A program made the translations under genes and the position numbers. The notes under the pieces were generated by a model, which was not told the DNA's origin, ran no database searches, and was given only the letters and a program-made list of their open reading frames with translations. From Scalesia atractyloides (taxonomy: Eukaryota > Streptophyta > Magnoliopsida > Asterales > Asteraceae), in NCBI GenBank assembly GCA_947069175.1, contig CAMTDV010000019.1, positions 76,879,358-76,943,357 of the forward strand: a DNA stretch of 64,000 bases, given 5' to 3'. Shown one piece after another: positions 31,831 through 43,000 of the stretch (the first letter of the stretch is position 1; each line of letters starts with the position of its first letter).

Positions 31831-33420
31831 ATTATTAGGAGACTAAAGTGTTATTTCGAAACATACTTTGATATGTTCTAGGAGGGTATGTACCTCTTGC
31901 AATTCCGTAAATCTTTTTTACGAATGAAGATGCTAAACAATCAGATTGGAATCATCAAAGTTAACCCTTTCAGCAGGGTAGGAGTTTTGTTTTGCTGTTG
32001 TTTCATTTTGAAAATAACCATTAATAGCGGTTGCAATGGGCAGGAGGATAAGCAATACATTAGTCAAATATAGTGAATCGGAAACCTATATTTAGTCTTG
32101 CGTTAAAAGTAAACCACATACAGTTATTGAGTACTACGGAACACTTTGGCAACTGTCGAGAAGAGATAATATCAAGATTCCAAGGAGTAGGAATATCACT
32201 TCGACGGGACATTACTGTAACGCGATCCACTTGCAAGACAAAATTTACAAATGTTACAAAACTACGACTAAAATTCAATGAATGATTAACAGTAATAATA
32301 ATGCTCAAATTAAGATAGGCATACAGTTTGTAATATTTGTTAATGGGCTACTCGCAATATGATTTGATGATTCAAGCGGTATGACCATGGAAGATGTTTT
32401 TATTTCATCAGCTACAGTAGATAAATCAAATTTACTTACATGGATGGTTTTGAATCTTTGTTTCATCTTTCTAGAGTTATGAACACCGAAATTAGCATCT
32501 GCGGATTTGCATAAAAAGGAAAGAATGTGACAAGGTGAAGTCTGATAATATACCTTAAAAAAATACGATTTATAACCTTACTAAGACGGATGAAGTCAGA
32601 GGAATCGTACTAACACATGTTCGATCTAAATTGGCGGGCGTGTGACATGCTGTCAATGACGTCTGGTTAGTTCTATCCATAATACATATTTATTGCCATC
32701 GCTATTTTTTACATAGATATATTAGATAAACAACAAAAACCAGTATGTAAGATAATCAGAAAAGTAGCAGTAGAGTTGTTTACCCATATTTTTAGAAGAG
32801 GATACAGTCGACATGACACTTTCATTCTGATTTACGGTGGATGGCGTGTAATGTAGACTTGACGCTTCAGAGACACCTTTTGATGATACTGGTAGGAATA
32901 TATTAAGACATAGATTTCAGTTAATATAACATTACATATATATATAGATACATGTATTATGGAAAAATGAACATAAAAAGCATACCTCCATTATCGTTCG
33001 TAGTAAGGGTACCATTGGCTCGAAGTGTACCAATAATAGGAGGTGTCGGTACAAAGACTTACGCTTATACATGGTAGACTTTCTTATCTTCCTTGAATCT
33101 TTGGACTATTGGGTACTACACTGTGGAAGATACTCTCTATCTCTTGGTATAAAATTCTTATTACTCTCCATAACTGTACATATGAATTGGGACAATATGT
33201 GTTATTTAGGGTTAGGTACAAGTGATTATTGGAATTACAGATAAACATAATCACAGACATGAACAGCTAGAGTTGATTGAACATTCCCATTTAAAACCTA
33301 ACTAAATAAAATAATCAAAGCAGACAAATCTATGCTTTAAACAAATGGAATAGAAAAACCTAACATTACCCGTTAATCGATTGTTTCCAAAGTGAGAGGG
33401 TGTTCATTAGCAAGTTGAGT
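31831..33420. other. Helitron interval between RepHel and RPA-like genes, no gene assigned
   Basis: Probably contains N-terminal exons and promoter of RepHel. Short open frames (for example around 32060-32310) have no recognisable domain. Confidence 0.4.
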
Positions 33421-34422
33421 TTTTGGCGCTGATTTTTGTTCTTGAATTTGATTCAACCGGAATAGAAGGCATACGCATAGCCGACGTAATAACCTGGTGA
33501 TTTAAGATAACGGATTCAATTTGTGGGCTTTTGTAATGATCTTATGGTTCACAGCTTATGGGCCGAAATTATTGAAACCTTTATTTTTAATTGTGAAACG
33601 CAGCCCAATTTGAGAGCCTTTGGTTGCTTTTATTTGGTAATGACTCTCTTTGTTAGTGACCTTACATACTGGTTTTTGTATAAACCATGTAAGTAACTTA
33701 AATTGAAACAATGTAATTTATATGGATTTAATTACTACATACTTTTTAATCATCCTTGTTGTGATTTTAACAATCTATTGGTTCATACAAAGAAGTTACT
33801 ATAACGCGAGGTGCAAGATTTGTATTTGGAGTTGAAGTTTAATGATACATTTTTACCGAGTCACATTGTCACATAATACATGTGCATAAAGAAACTTATA
33901 TGGATTTAGATACTACATATTGTTTAACCGTCGTTGTCGTGGTTTTACCAATCTATTGGTTCTTATATTTTTTAAGGGTAGGTTAATATGTACGGATTAT
34001 ATTTTATCATAACGAAAACTGAATAACTTCTTTGACATAATTTGTGGATATTAACAGTTTCTTTGTAATGCAGTTATAAAGAAAACACATATTCAAACAT
34101 CATATTAAAAGCGTAGAATGTAGGCTACGGCATACTAATATAGACATTTCATACACTATGTTCCACAAATCAAAAGACACATTCTAATCGAAGTTTATAG
34201 TGCCCAGCCGAAAACATAGTTTATAATACAAAAGGGAAAAACACATAATGGTTTACCACATCTTCCATGTTCATAAATTACCAACGTTTGACACATACAT
34301 AACAACTGTTTCGGTAGCTTAACACTTACCAACGACAACCCAACGTCACACAAACACATAAGTACATACCAAAAACATAGAGTTTATCAAACATCAAAAC
34401 ATAAAGACGTCAAAGCATCTAA
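33421..34422. other. Helitron noncoding interval with a short repeat
   Basis: No gene seen. The phrases TATGGATTTAATTACTACATA (33720) and TATGGATTTAGATACTACATA (33898), each followed by a similar CAATCTATTGGTTC, show a duplicated segment with about 180-bp period. Confidence 0.4.
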
Positions 34423-34461
34423 GTGTTAAGCCTAGATGACTTCTTCCGATTCTTTTTGTTG

Positions 34462-37179
34462 TTAGAAGATAGTTCCCCCCACATTTTGAACTTCCACCTC
34501 CTGCACCGAACGTTTACCATTGGGACTGGTGCCCGAATCCTTCTCGGCTTCGATAACGGAAGAGTCGGCCGTAACAGATACAACATCCTTCAATTAAATC
34601 ACAAAACAACTACTAAGGTATCAAATAGGGTAATATAATCTACACACAGCCGAAAAGGAAACTATAGAATCCATACTCACCTTTGAAAAACCACCACCTG
34701 CCATCTGTGAGGATTCAGATAATCGAACGGCTTTGAACTCTGAACCTTCTTCACTAACCTAATATCAAAATATTAGCAAAAGGGAATTCAACTAAGATAT
34801 TTAAACTACAAAATTCGGAAACCAAAAATAAATCAGTATAAGACATCCAAAAAGTATTACCTCATCAGCAACCTGAAGCGCATTACCATTACCAGCAACC
34901 AATTCAGCAATTATGTCCGGATCATCACATACTTTTTGGATAGTGTAAACGAGGTAGTCACGGGTAAGGTTGTAATCATAAACTTCAATTTTAATAGCCA
35001 ACTTCTTTTCGACCAACCGAGATATTTCATGTGGAAAACTTTCAGTATTGTTGACCTTCACTTGGCGTTCCCTTATATCACTCGCAGTTGAACCAACAAT
35101 CTTCGTTACATCTTTATCAAACATCACAAAAGACACACTACCAATTTCATCTTGCACCCTCAAATGTACCTTGAACCTGTAATAAATAGTCATTAAATCG
35201 CAGTCCGAATAAACGAAGTAATAAAACAAAAAATTAACATTAGCTTACTTAATGGTTATCGATGTGCATTCGCAGTCGCATTTCGGACAAACCAAGGAAG
35301 TAGGTGATAGATTCATGACCTCATCAAAAATGGTTTTAGCGTATTGTAAGTATTCAGTTTTAGTCAACACCTTCTTGTTACAGTTTCGACATGCCGGATA
35401 AAACCACCCATAGTTTTCTTGAACAATTTTGATAGTTGCAACTACCACACATGACATTGCCTATAAAATCAAATTTAAAGCTTTATTAACATGCTTAACT
35501 AATAAAACTTTATTAACATGCTCAACTGACATTAAGAAAATTAAACGTCTTTGTAAGTATATAGAATTATTCATACCCTTTCAATCTCAATGATCTCATC
35601 AACATGTTTCTTAGCAGTCTCAATTAGAAATTCTTGACGGACAGGAAATACGCTCTGAGACGAAAGTATGGTTTGAGAAGAAGAACCACAAGCTTCAGAT
35701 TGTTTCACTAAAAGACTATAAAAATAAAAACACCAATAGTGTTAATACTCACACTTGTGTTAATAGAAAGACGAAAAATATCAAATATAAATCGGTGACA
35801 TACCTCCCACGAAGTTCATTAACCTCATCAATTTCTTGGTTGAGAAACATACGAGTTCCAAACTTATCATTCTAAACAATATATTGTCCTGCACATAACA
35901 ATACACATATCCAACAATTCATTACAAGTGTCTACAGAAACAAAATGTTCCAAAAAAGAATGAAACAAATAACCTATTGGAAACACTAAAGTAAATAAGA
36001 ACAATCATTTAATGAATCTTCTCTGCATTCAATACAATCATAACACACAAAAAAATTCATATATAAATGGCAAAGTAAGACTTACTGTACATCTTCAAAA
36101 TCAGATTCTATCTTTTTCCTTTCTTTAGGAGGTTTTCCAAAGATTTCCAAATCTCCACATGTCACAACAGTTCCAGCAACATCTAAAATAAAAGATAGCA
36201 ACAGTTAGCAGATTCTCAAGGGAGCCAAAATATGTATATCTAAAGACATCTAAGGATCTAAAAATAACAGATTTCCACAGGCACCAAAATATGTATTTTT
36301 TAAAGCTAATAATACCAGACTATGAGAAACAGTCATACCCACAGTGAGCAGATTCTGTCCTTCTCCTTTAACAATGACTGAATGTGCCATGAGGTTGAAT
36401 CCGTAATCAACACCTTGCCAACAATTCGCACGGTAACAACAGTAAACGATAAAAGTTAAACTTGTAATCATGGTTAACAACTTTGTAGGGATCCGTGTTT
36501 TCTCCAACACCAAATCTTGAGAGAATAACAATTTCATCCTCATGAAGTTGTGAGTCAAATACAGGTATCAATGGAGCCTTAATACCTGCCTGAATCTTAG
36601 AACCCTGAGCAAATAAGTGAAAGCAGATACATTAGAAACAAACTAACAGAAACAAACAAATCAAGTATAAAGCCTAGATTAGAGAAAACCATAAATTAGA
36701 CAAAACCATAAATTAGAGAAAACACAAAACCATCAAAAAAACTCAGCTATGGTAACATATCAAGTATAAACCCTATATATTAGACAAAACCATAAATTAT
36801 GCCTAACCATAAATTAGAGAAAACACAAAACCATAAATTATGACTAACCATAAATTAGAGAAAAACAAAACCAAAATATGTAACCGTATAAGAGATCTAA
36901 AATCAGCGAAGCAAAACACAAACCGAAAATCTAAAAAAGAGTAAAATCAGCGAAACAATACACAAATTATAAACCTTAGAACAGTCAAACAACATAATAT
37001 TGCTTTACAAATACTAATACCTTCTCATCGAGCAAAATCAGGTCCATCCGAAAGGACTGAGACCATTTTCGGATGATTCGACACTTGATATTCCACATAT
37101 CTTTGGCCGGATTCAAATCGTCAATGAAACTGAGTGACAAAGATGGTGCTTCACCTCCGGATTGCTTGCCCTTAGACAT
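34462..37179 (-). pseudogene. RPA70-like single-strand DNA-binding gene of the Helitron
   Basis: Plant Helitrons often carry a replication protein A large-subunit-like gene. The ATG at 37179 starts MSKGKQSGGEAPSLSLSF, with IKCRIIRKWSQSF and LILLDEK, ending at a donor (37021). The next exon starts at 36605 (GSKIQAGIKAPLIPVFDSQ, FGVGENTDPYKVV). Later exons give the zinc ribbon (CRNCNKKV and CPKCDCEC, 35400-35265) and the C-terminal OB-fold (YRFKVHLRVQDEIGSVSFVM, 35170). A final Ser/Glu-rich exon ends near 34462. The reading around 36400-36250 needs a frame change, so the gene is probably damaged. Exon limits other than the first are approximate. Confidence 0.7.
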
Positions 37180-37514
37180 GGCTCTGGTGGAAATGTGAAA
37201 AAAAACCCTAGATGGTCGCCTGTGTAGTCTCCGGATAATGTGAAGAAAAAAAGAGATATAGAGTTTAAACTTTTGAGTGTGGTTTTTTAGATATGTAGGG
37301 CTGATGATGATTTTCAGGTGCATTAAATGCACAGAACAACTTCCCATGCAACATTTGAATTTCCCTTTTGTATTTGTATTATGTATGTATGTATATGTAA
37401 TATGTATTTTCTTTTTTAGTTTAGATTATATAAATTTCGAATTATGACATCAGCGTGGACTACGTGGCATATCTAAAATGTTGACACATAAGCAAATCGA
37501 TGTCAGCATCTAAT

Positions 37515-37536
37515 CTCCTTGTATAGAAAGTATAGA
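37515..37536 (-). other. Helitron 5' terminus
   Basis: Minus strand TCTATACTTTCTATACAAGG preceded by A. The TC start and the TCTATAC theme are typical of plant Helitrons. A related start, TCTATACTATATAAATAAAA, occurs on the plus strand at 38684. Confidence 0.82.
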
Positions 37537-37690
37537 TATATACACAATATCCACATGGCTAGCCTTGCCGGGTATCCAACGCCGCTCCACACCCCAACTT
37601 TTTTGGGGTGGCCTGGTGAAGCCCACTTTCGCCGCATGGCTAGCGACGCCCCAAACCCAAGCCCCACCACACTCAACGGTCTTACACTGG
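37537..37690. mobile_element. Right part of the inverted-repeat transposon split by the Helitron
   Basis: Carries the inverted partner (37631-37685) of the repeat at 23344-23395. The GCTAGC and CCAAGCCC themes recur on both sides. Confidence 0.5.
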
Positions 37691-37771
37691 TAATAATAAT
37701 AAAACATGTGACTTTTACGTGTGATTCGACACGACAATTTTCATTTTCTATTTTTTTCCGGCAAAAATAGA

Positions 37772-38193
37772 GTAAACTGTCAAAATGGTCCCTGAGGTTT
37801 GATCACTTTTATCACTGTAATTCAAAACTCAAACCTTTTGAAGCTGGGTCCCTGTAGTTTCAGTTTTGTTGCTATTTCATCCAAAATCAAAATTTGCTCA
37901 AAATTTTCAGTTAACATCAAGTTTTTTGGTCTTTTTTTTCTCCATTTTAATGACGGACAAAATGGTCTTTTAACGTTTTATTATAACAAATTAAAGAAAT
38001 TTGACCATTTTGCCCTTCATTGAAAGGAATAAAAAAGATAAAAAAACTGGATTGTTAACTAAAAAATCTGACTAAATTTTGATTTTAAATTAAACTGTCA
38101 ACAAAATTGAAACCACATGGATCCAGATTCAAAAGGTCTGAATTTTGGATTAAAGTGGCAAAGTGACAAACCTCAAGGAGCATGTTGAAAGTT
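37772..38193. mobile_element. Foldback MITE (about 420 bp)
   Basis: Long imperfect inverted repeat of about 150 bp: GGTCCCTGAGGTTTG near 37789, AACCTTTTGAAGCTGGGTCC, and CAGTTTTGTTG have reverse partners on the right (CTCAAGGAGCATG, GGATCCAGATTCAAAAGG, CAACAAAATTGAAACC). No coding capacity. Confidence 0.75.
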
Positions 38194-39480
38194 TTCTCTT
38201 TTAAACATAACTAACAACTAACTTCTACTTATCTGATCTCTCTCTAGCAGATCCCCATTAGTATTAGTATGATCATTTCTACGTATATAAAAACTTTTGT
38301 GTGACCTATTAACGACAAAATTCAGAAAATTACACAATCACACATTATATTTACATTTTTTTTAGCAGTGATGCCATTTTTATACTATTAGCAGCGATTT
38401 CACACATTTAATTTACATTTTTTTCACTTAAAAAAGGAACATTAGTTAAAGTAACTTGGTAAAACCAACAGGGTAGTGATCTATTGGCAAAAACAAAACT
38501 TTTAAATACCTTTAGAGAAAATATTTTAGGTTCCAGTCTTACAGACAATAAGATATAAAAAAAATTGCCGTTAAAAAAGTGAGTTGGAAAAGTGATATAT
38601 AATGAAACTATTTATATTTAATAAACTTATAACACTTAAAAAAGGAAGATGAGTTAAAAGTAAGTTGGAAAAGTGATCTATAATCTATACTATATAAATA
38701 AAAGAAACCAATGAATGGACAGTGTAATTATCTAAAGTATCCTTAATTGTAGATAATTATTATCTTATTTAAATTATTAAATTTAATATATGTTTCAAAC
38801 ATTTAAGAAATCACAAACAAAGTTCCATAAAATATCTTATTATTTATTTATATTAATTACTAGGTTAGAAATTATATCTTAATAACTGAAACAAATATCG
38901 AGCATTTTCATAACGAGCAACCATCATTTTATAATGCAACTCTCGTCCAGATATTTAAATTTTAAAGTTATATATTTAGTAATTATCGATAATTTGTACT
39001 TATTTAATTAATTTAAATATTATTTGTAGCTATAAGTTTATCTGAATGACTAATTGCTATATGCCTAATCTGGACATTTCAACATTTTTTTAGAACTAAT
39101 AAATTAAGACCACTATTATTTAAATAAAACTTGGGTTATTAAATGTATATTCACATGACTGTTAAAACTCGTGAGAAAGTCGATGATACAGTTTGTCTTT
39201 TAATTGATGGTTCAAATGCTTTCATATTTTTAAACTTGACAAACATCACAAGTTTTGATCATCCATGACACAAAAATTTGTTTGGATATAGAGAAACGTC
39301 TTAAAAATATTGTTTTATAATTGTTAAATTTTCATTATTAATTATCTGATTTTTTAATTACTTAATCCATGTTATTATAATCTAGTAAAATTATATTTTA
39401 TAATAAAATAGAAACGGTTATATATTAATGGAAGGTAGACGGTAATAAACTATAATAAATGCAAGAGTTAGTATAAGGAA
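38194..39480. other. AT-rich intergenic DNA with a possible Helitron 5' end
   Basis: No gene seen. TCTATACTATATAAATAAAA at 38684 after an A looks like a Helitron start, but no matching hairpin-CTRR end was found to its right. Confidence 0.4.
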
Positions 39481-40099
39481 TAAAAAACTTCTAAAATACA
39501 CAACTTTCAACGGCGTTATACCCTCCGTTTTCTTTGGCCCTAGCAGCAGCCCTTACAAAGTTACCGGTCCCACCGGTTCCCGGTCATCCGGTTTAAAGAC
39601 GTCAAATTACTATCACGATCCTCGTGGTCTCCTCTCTTTCTTCTTTCTTACACACACAACACACTGTGTGTTTTACTTTTTATACAGTATTTATACACAC
39701 ATATAATAATAATAATATTATACCTATACGTACACAAAACCTGTATCTATATCTCCTCTCCAAAAATTGTATCCTGTAAATCGACAGATACCGTGTATAC
39801 ATTCAAACATCACAGATTATCAGATTTTATACAGTTTTATCGTGCAAAATTGCACACAGTTCGATGCTGAATTTTGCGAATTTGAAGTGAACGTGACAAA
39901 CGAGAAGATCTTCCGGTAAAATTCTCCGTTTATGATTTTCTGTTGTTGCATTGTTAGATATTTGATCACGTTTAAGCTTAATTGCTGAATTATTGTTTTG
40001 TTGACGGTGATCTGGTTACAGGTTTGAATTAGGTTATGTTAATTGTTGATTTTTGATGTGTGTGGTGTTTTGATTGTTGCAAATTGTTGTTGTGAAGGT
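39481..40099 (+). promoter_or_regulatory. Promoter and 5' untranslated region of the SIN3-like gene
   Basis: A sharp rise in GC and CT content (CTCCTCTCTTTCTTCTTTC, 39631-39650) is typical of a plant 5' leader. TATACAGTATTTATACAC at 39680 could be a TATA region. A donor-like CCGGTAAAATT (39914) and the AAG before GTATG (40098) allow an intron in the 5' leader. The start of transcription is not fixed by sequence alone. Confidence 0.5.
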
Positions 40100-43000
40100 A
40101 TGAAGCGGTCGAGAGATGATGATGATGCTTACAGTAGTCCTCAAATCAAGCGGTCATTTGTATCTGAACAGTAAGTGTTTGTAGATGTGTTGTTTTGGCA
40201 ATAAGTGTGTGATTATTATGTTATGATGTTAATGTAAGTTGTTTAGGGAGATTTGATGTTTGTTGGATGCAGAATTATAGATAGATACACTATTGTTCAA
40301 TTAGGGTTACTAATCATATGAATTTAGGTTATATTTGGTTAGTGATAAGGCTTTGAATAAGTCATGCTTTTGTTAAGTGGCTAGATGATCTTACCACCGC
40401 TACTGATCGCGTGGGCGCGTCAGTGGGCCCCTGCTCGCCACGAAGCGGTGATTTGTTTCTGAACAGTAAGTATTTGTAGATGTATTGTTTGGAAGAAGTG
40501 TGTGATTGTGATGTTTATGTGTGGTTTTTGTTGTTGATAATTTAATGTAAGTTGTTTAGGGAGATTTGGTGTTTGTTGGATATAGTCATATAGATAGATA
40601 GATACACTATTGTTCAATTAGGGTTATAAGAACCGTATAGGATCCTTGTCAATTGTCAAATTCAATTAATCATGTGAGTAGTGAGTTTAGGTAAAGTTTG
40701 GTTTTGTAGCGGCAAGTCTTTGAATAAGTCAATCTTTTGTTAAGTGGCTAGATGATCTTAGTGCTGCTACAGAGTGGGAATCTACGATCGCCTGAGCGCG
40801 TTAGTGGGCCCCCACTCACCACAAAGCCGGCAAGGGTAAAGGGAGAGCCGCCCCCAGGGGTTCTCTAGGGTGGCTTCCAGAAGAAAATTTGAATCACGGC
40901 TAGATCATATGGTGTTTTAACATAATTTGGCCTCCATAAATACAACTCCTGTGCAATTATAAACCCTAAACCTAAATGAGAATTGCGAGAGGTAATAAAG
41001 GTTTTTTTGCTAGTGCAGCTATGGACCTGTGTTATTTATTGTTTACCTTGTTCAGTTATATTTCTTAGGTGTGTTCTTGTGTGTTTGTGACCTGTGTGAT
41101 TTGTTAAGACTTGTCAGTGTATTTTGATATTCTAGTAGCTTGTGGTCTTCTGTTAAGTGTTTTAATTACTTCTGTTTATCTTCTGTAATGAAGCTCTAGG
41201 CATAGGCAATCCCCGATGACCACAAAAGGCAGCTCACAGAAGATGACAACAAATGATGTCCTTACATATATCCAGAAAGTCAAAGATACATTTCATGACA
41301 AAAAGGAAAAATACGATGAGTTTCTTAATGTCATGCACGATTTCAAGGCGCAAAGGTTTGGCTAAGGTGTTGCTTCTTTCAGTTTTCATGCTTTCCTTAT
41401 GTGGAAACGTGTTCTTGATTTTATAATTGTTATATTTTCTTAGACTTGACACCACAGGCGTCATAGCAAAGGTGAAAGAATTGTTTGATGGGCATCAGGA
41501 ACTAATTTCGGGTTTCAATCCTTTTCTGCCAAAAGGATCTGAGATCACCCTCTCACGGGATCATGCTCAACGTCATGTTAAGAAGTCTGTGGATTACGAA
41601 GAAGCACTTGTATTTGTAAACAAAATAAAGGTAATAACAAAGTTATTGGAAACGGGGCCTGTGGATTACGAAGAAGCACTTGTATTTAAACCCTCTTCCC
41701 TTTACCTATATAACGGAAAAGAGTAAAATGCCATTTTCGTCCCTGAGGTTTGGCCAGTTTGCGACTTTCGTCCAAAGGTTTGTTTTTCCGCATCTGGATC
41801 CAAAGGGTTTGAAATCTTGCCATTTTCATTGCTTTTTAACTCAATCCAATTTTCTATGTTAATTCAGGGGTATTTTCATCTTTTTTATTTAGTAAGGGTA
41901 TTTTGAATACTTGTACATTATGCTAAATGCTTGTACATAAAGTGAAAAGGACCGAACTTCCCTTTAAGTTAACAAAAAAAGACGAGAATACCCCCGACTT
42001 AACGGAGAAAAATGGATGAAGTTAACGAGCCAGATGCAAAATGGAAAGATTTCAAGCCTTTTGGACCCAGATGTGGAAAAACGAACCTTTGGACGAAAGT
42101 CGCAAAACTGGCCAAACTTCAGGGACGAAGATGGCATTTTACCCAACGAAAAATGTGGTTTATAATGGTAAACCTTAGTTTCCATTTGAAACTCTATTTC
42201 TTACAAGTGTTTTTTGCTTGCAGATGAGATTTCAAGGCCAAGACCATGTATACAAATATTTTCTTGATACTTTGAATAAGTTCAAAAACGAAAATAAATC
42301 TACTAAGGAAGTCCACCAAGAGGTTTGTCATTAAGATAGTAAAATATTTAGTTGTTAACAACCCTTGTGGTGTTACTTGACCGGTACATTCTACGGTTAT
42401 CCTTTTCAGGTTGCCGCTCTTCTTAACGATCAACAAGATCTGCTAAAGGAGTTCACCAGTTTTTTTCCCGACTCTTCAACGGCAGGATCTAATAGTTCTG
42501 GTCACTCCAGTAGCAACAATAACTCTGTACATGATGATCGGAGCTCACCATCTGTCACAACGAGACCTCTTCAGTCTAAAAAGGTACTTATTCTAATAAT
42601 GGTCTCCATAGGGAAAGAAATATTCTGGTTGTCAAATTAATTTCTATCATTGCCAGATTGCTGGTGCTTCACATGTTGAACGCAAAGTGAGCGTTGACCG
42701 GACTGATCCAGTTCATGAAAAAGGATGTGTCACGGCTGATAAAGAAACAGACACATCAGAAGAAAGGGAACTCAAAGAACATAATCCGGATGGCAAAGAC
42801 TGTGACGGGATGCAGCATTTTACCCAATATAAACCTGCTCGTACTCTTGAGGACTCTGTAGCTGAACTGTTTCATCAAGGTATCGCATACTTCAGAAAAA
42901 AAAAACTGCATTGTGTTATTTATTTCACGCGCTTATTAATGTTTTTTACGTTGGGAAGATTTGCATGGCCAAATGCTTTGTCTCCGTGAGAAAGTAAAGG

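Larger units (their letters stand above)
24002..37536 (-). mobile_element. 13.5-kb Helitron with RepHel, RPA-like and B3 genes
   Basis: In minus orientation the 5' end is TCTATACTTTCTATACAAGG at 37536, preceded by A. The 3' end is a hairpin (arms ACCCGTGT and ACACGGGT at 24013-24032), 11 bases, then CTAG at 24005-24002, followed by T. These are the hallmarks of plant Helitrons, which insert between A and T without duplication. Inside are the rolling-circle Rep/helicase gene, an RPA70-like gene of the kind plant Helitrons carry, and a B3-domain gene on the other strand. The coding parts contain stops, so the copy is probably no longer autonomous although its ends are well kept. Confidence 0.88.

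Noticed and set aside
37519..37770. Open frame over the right Helitron flank
   Set aside because: Spans the Helitron end and an inverted-repeat element; no domain.
38684..39480. Second Helitron starting at TCTATACTATATAAATAAAA
   Set aside because: A plausible 5' end only; no hairpin followed by CTRR was found downstream, so no element is claimed.
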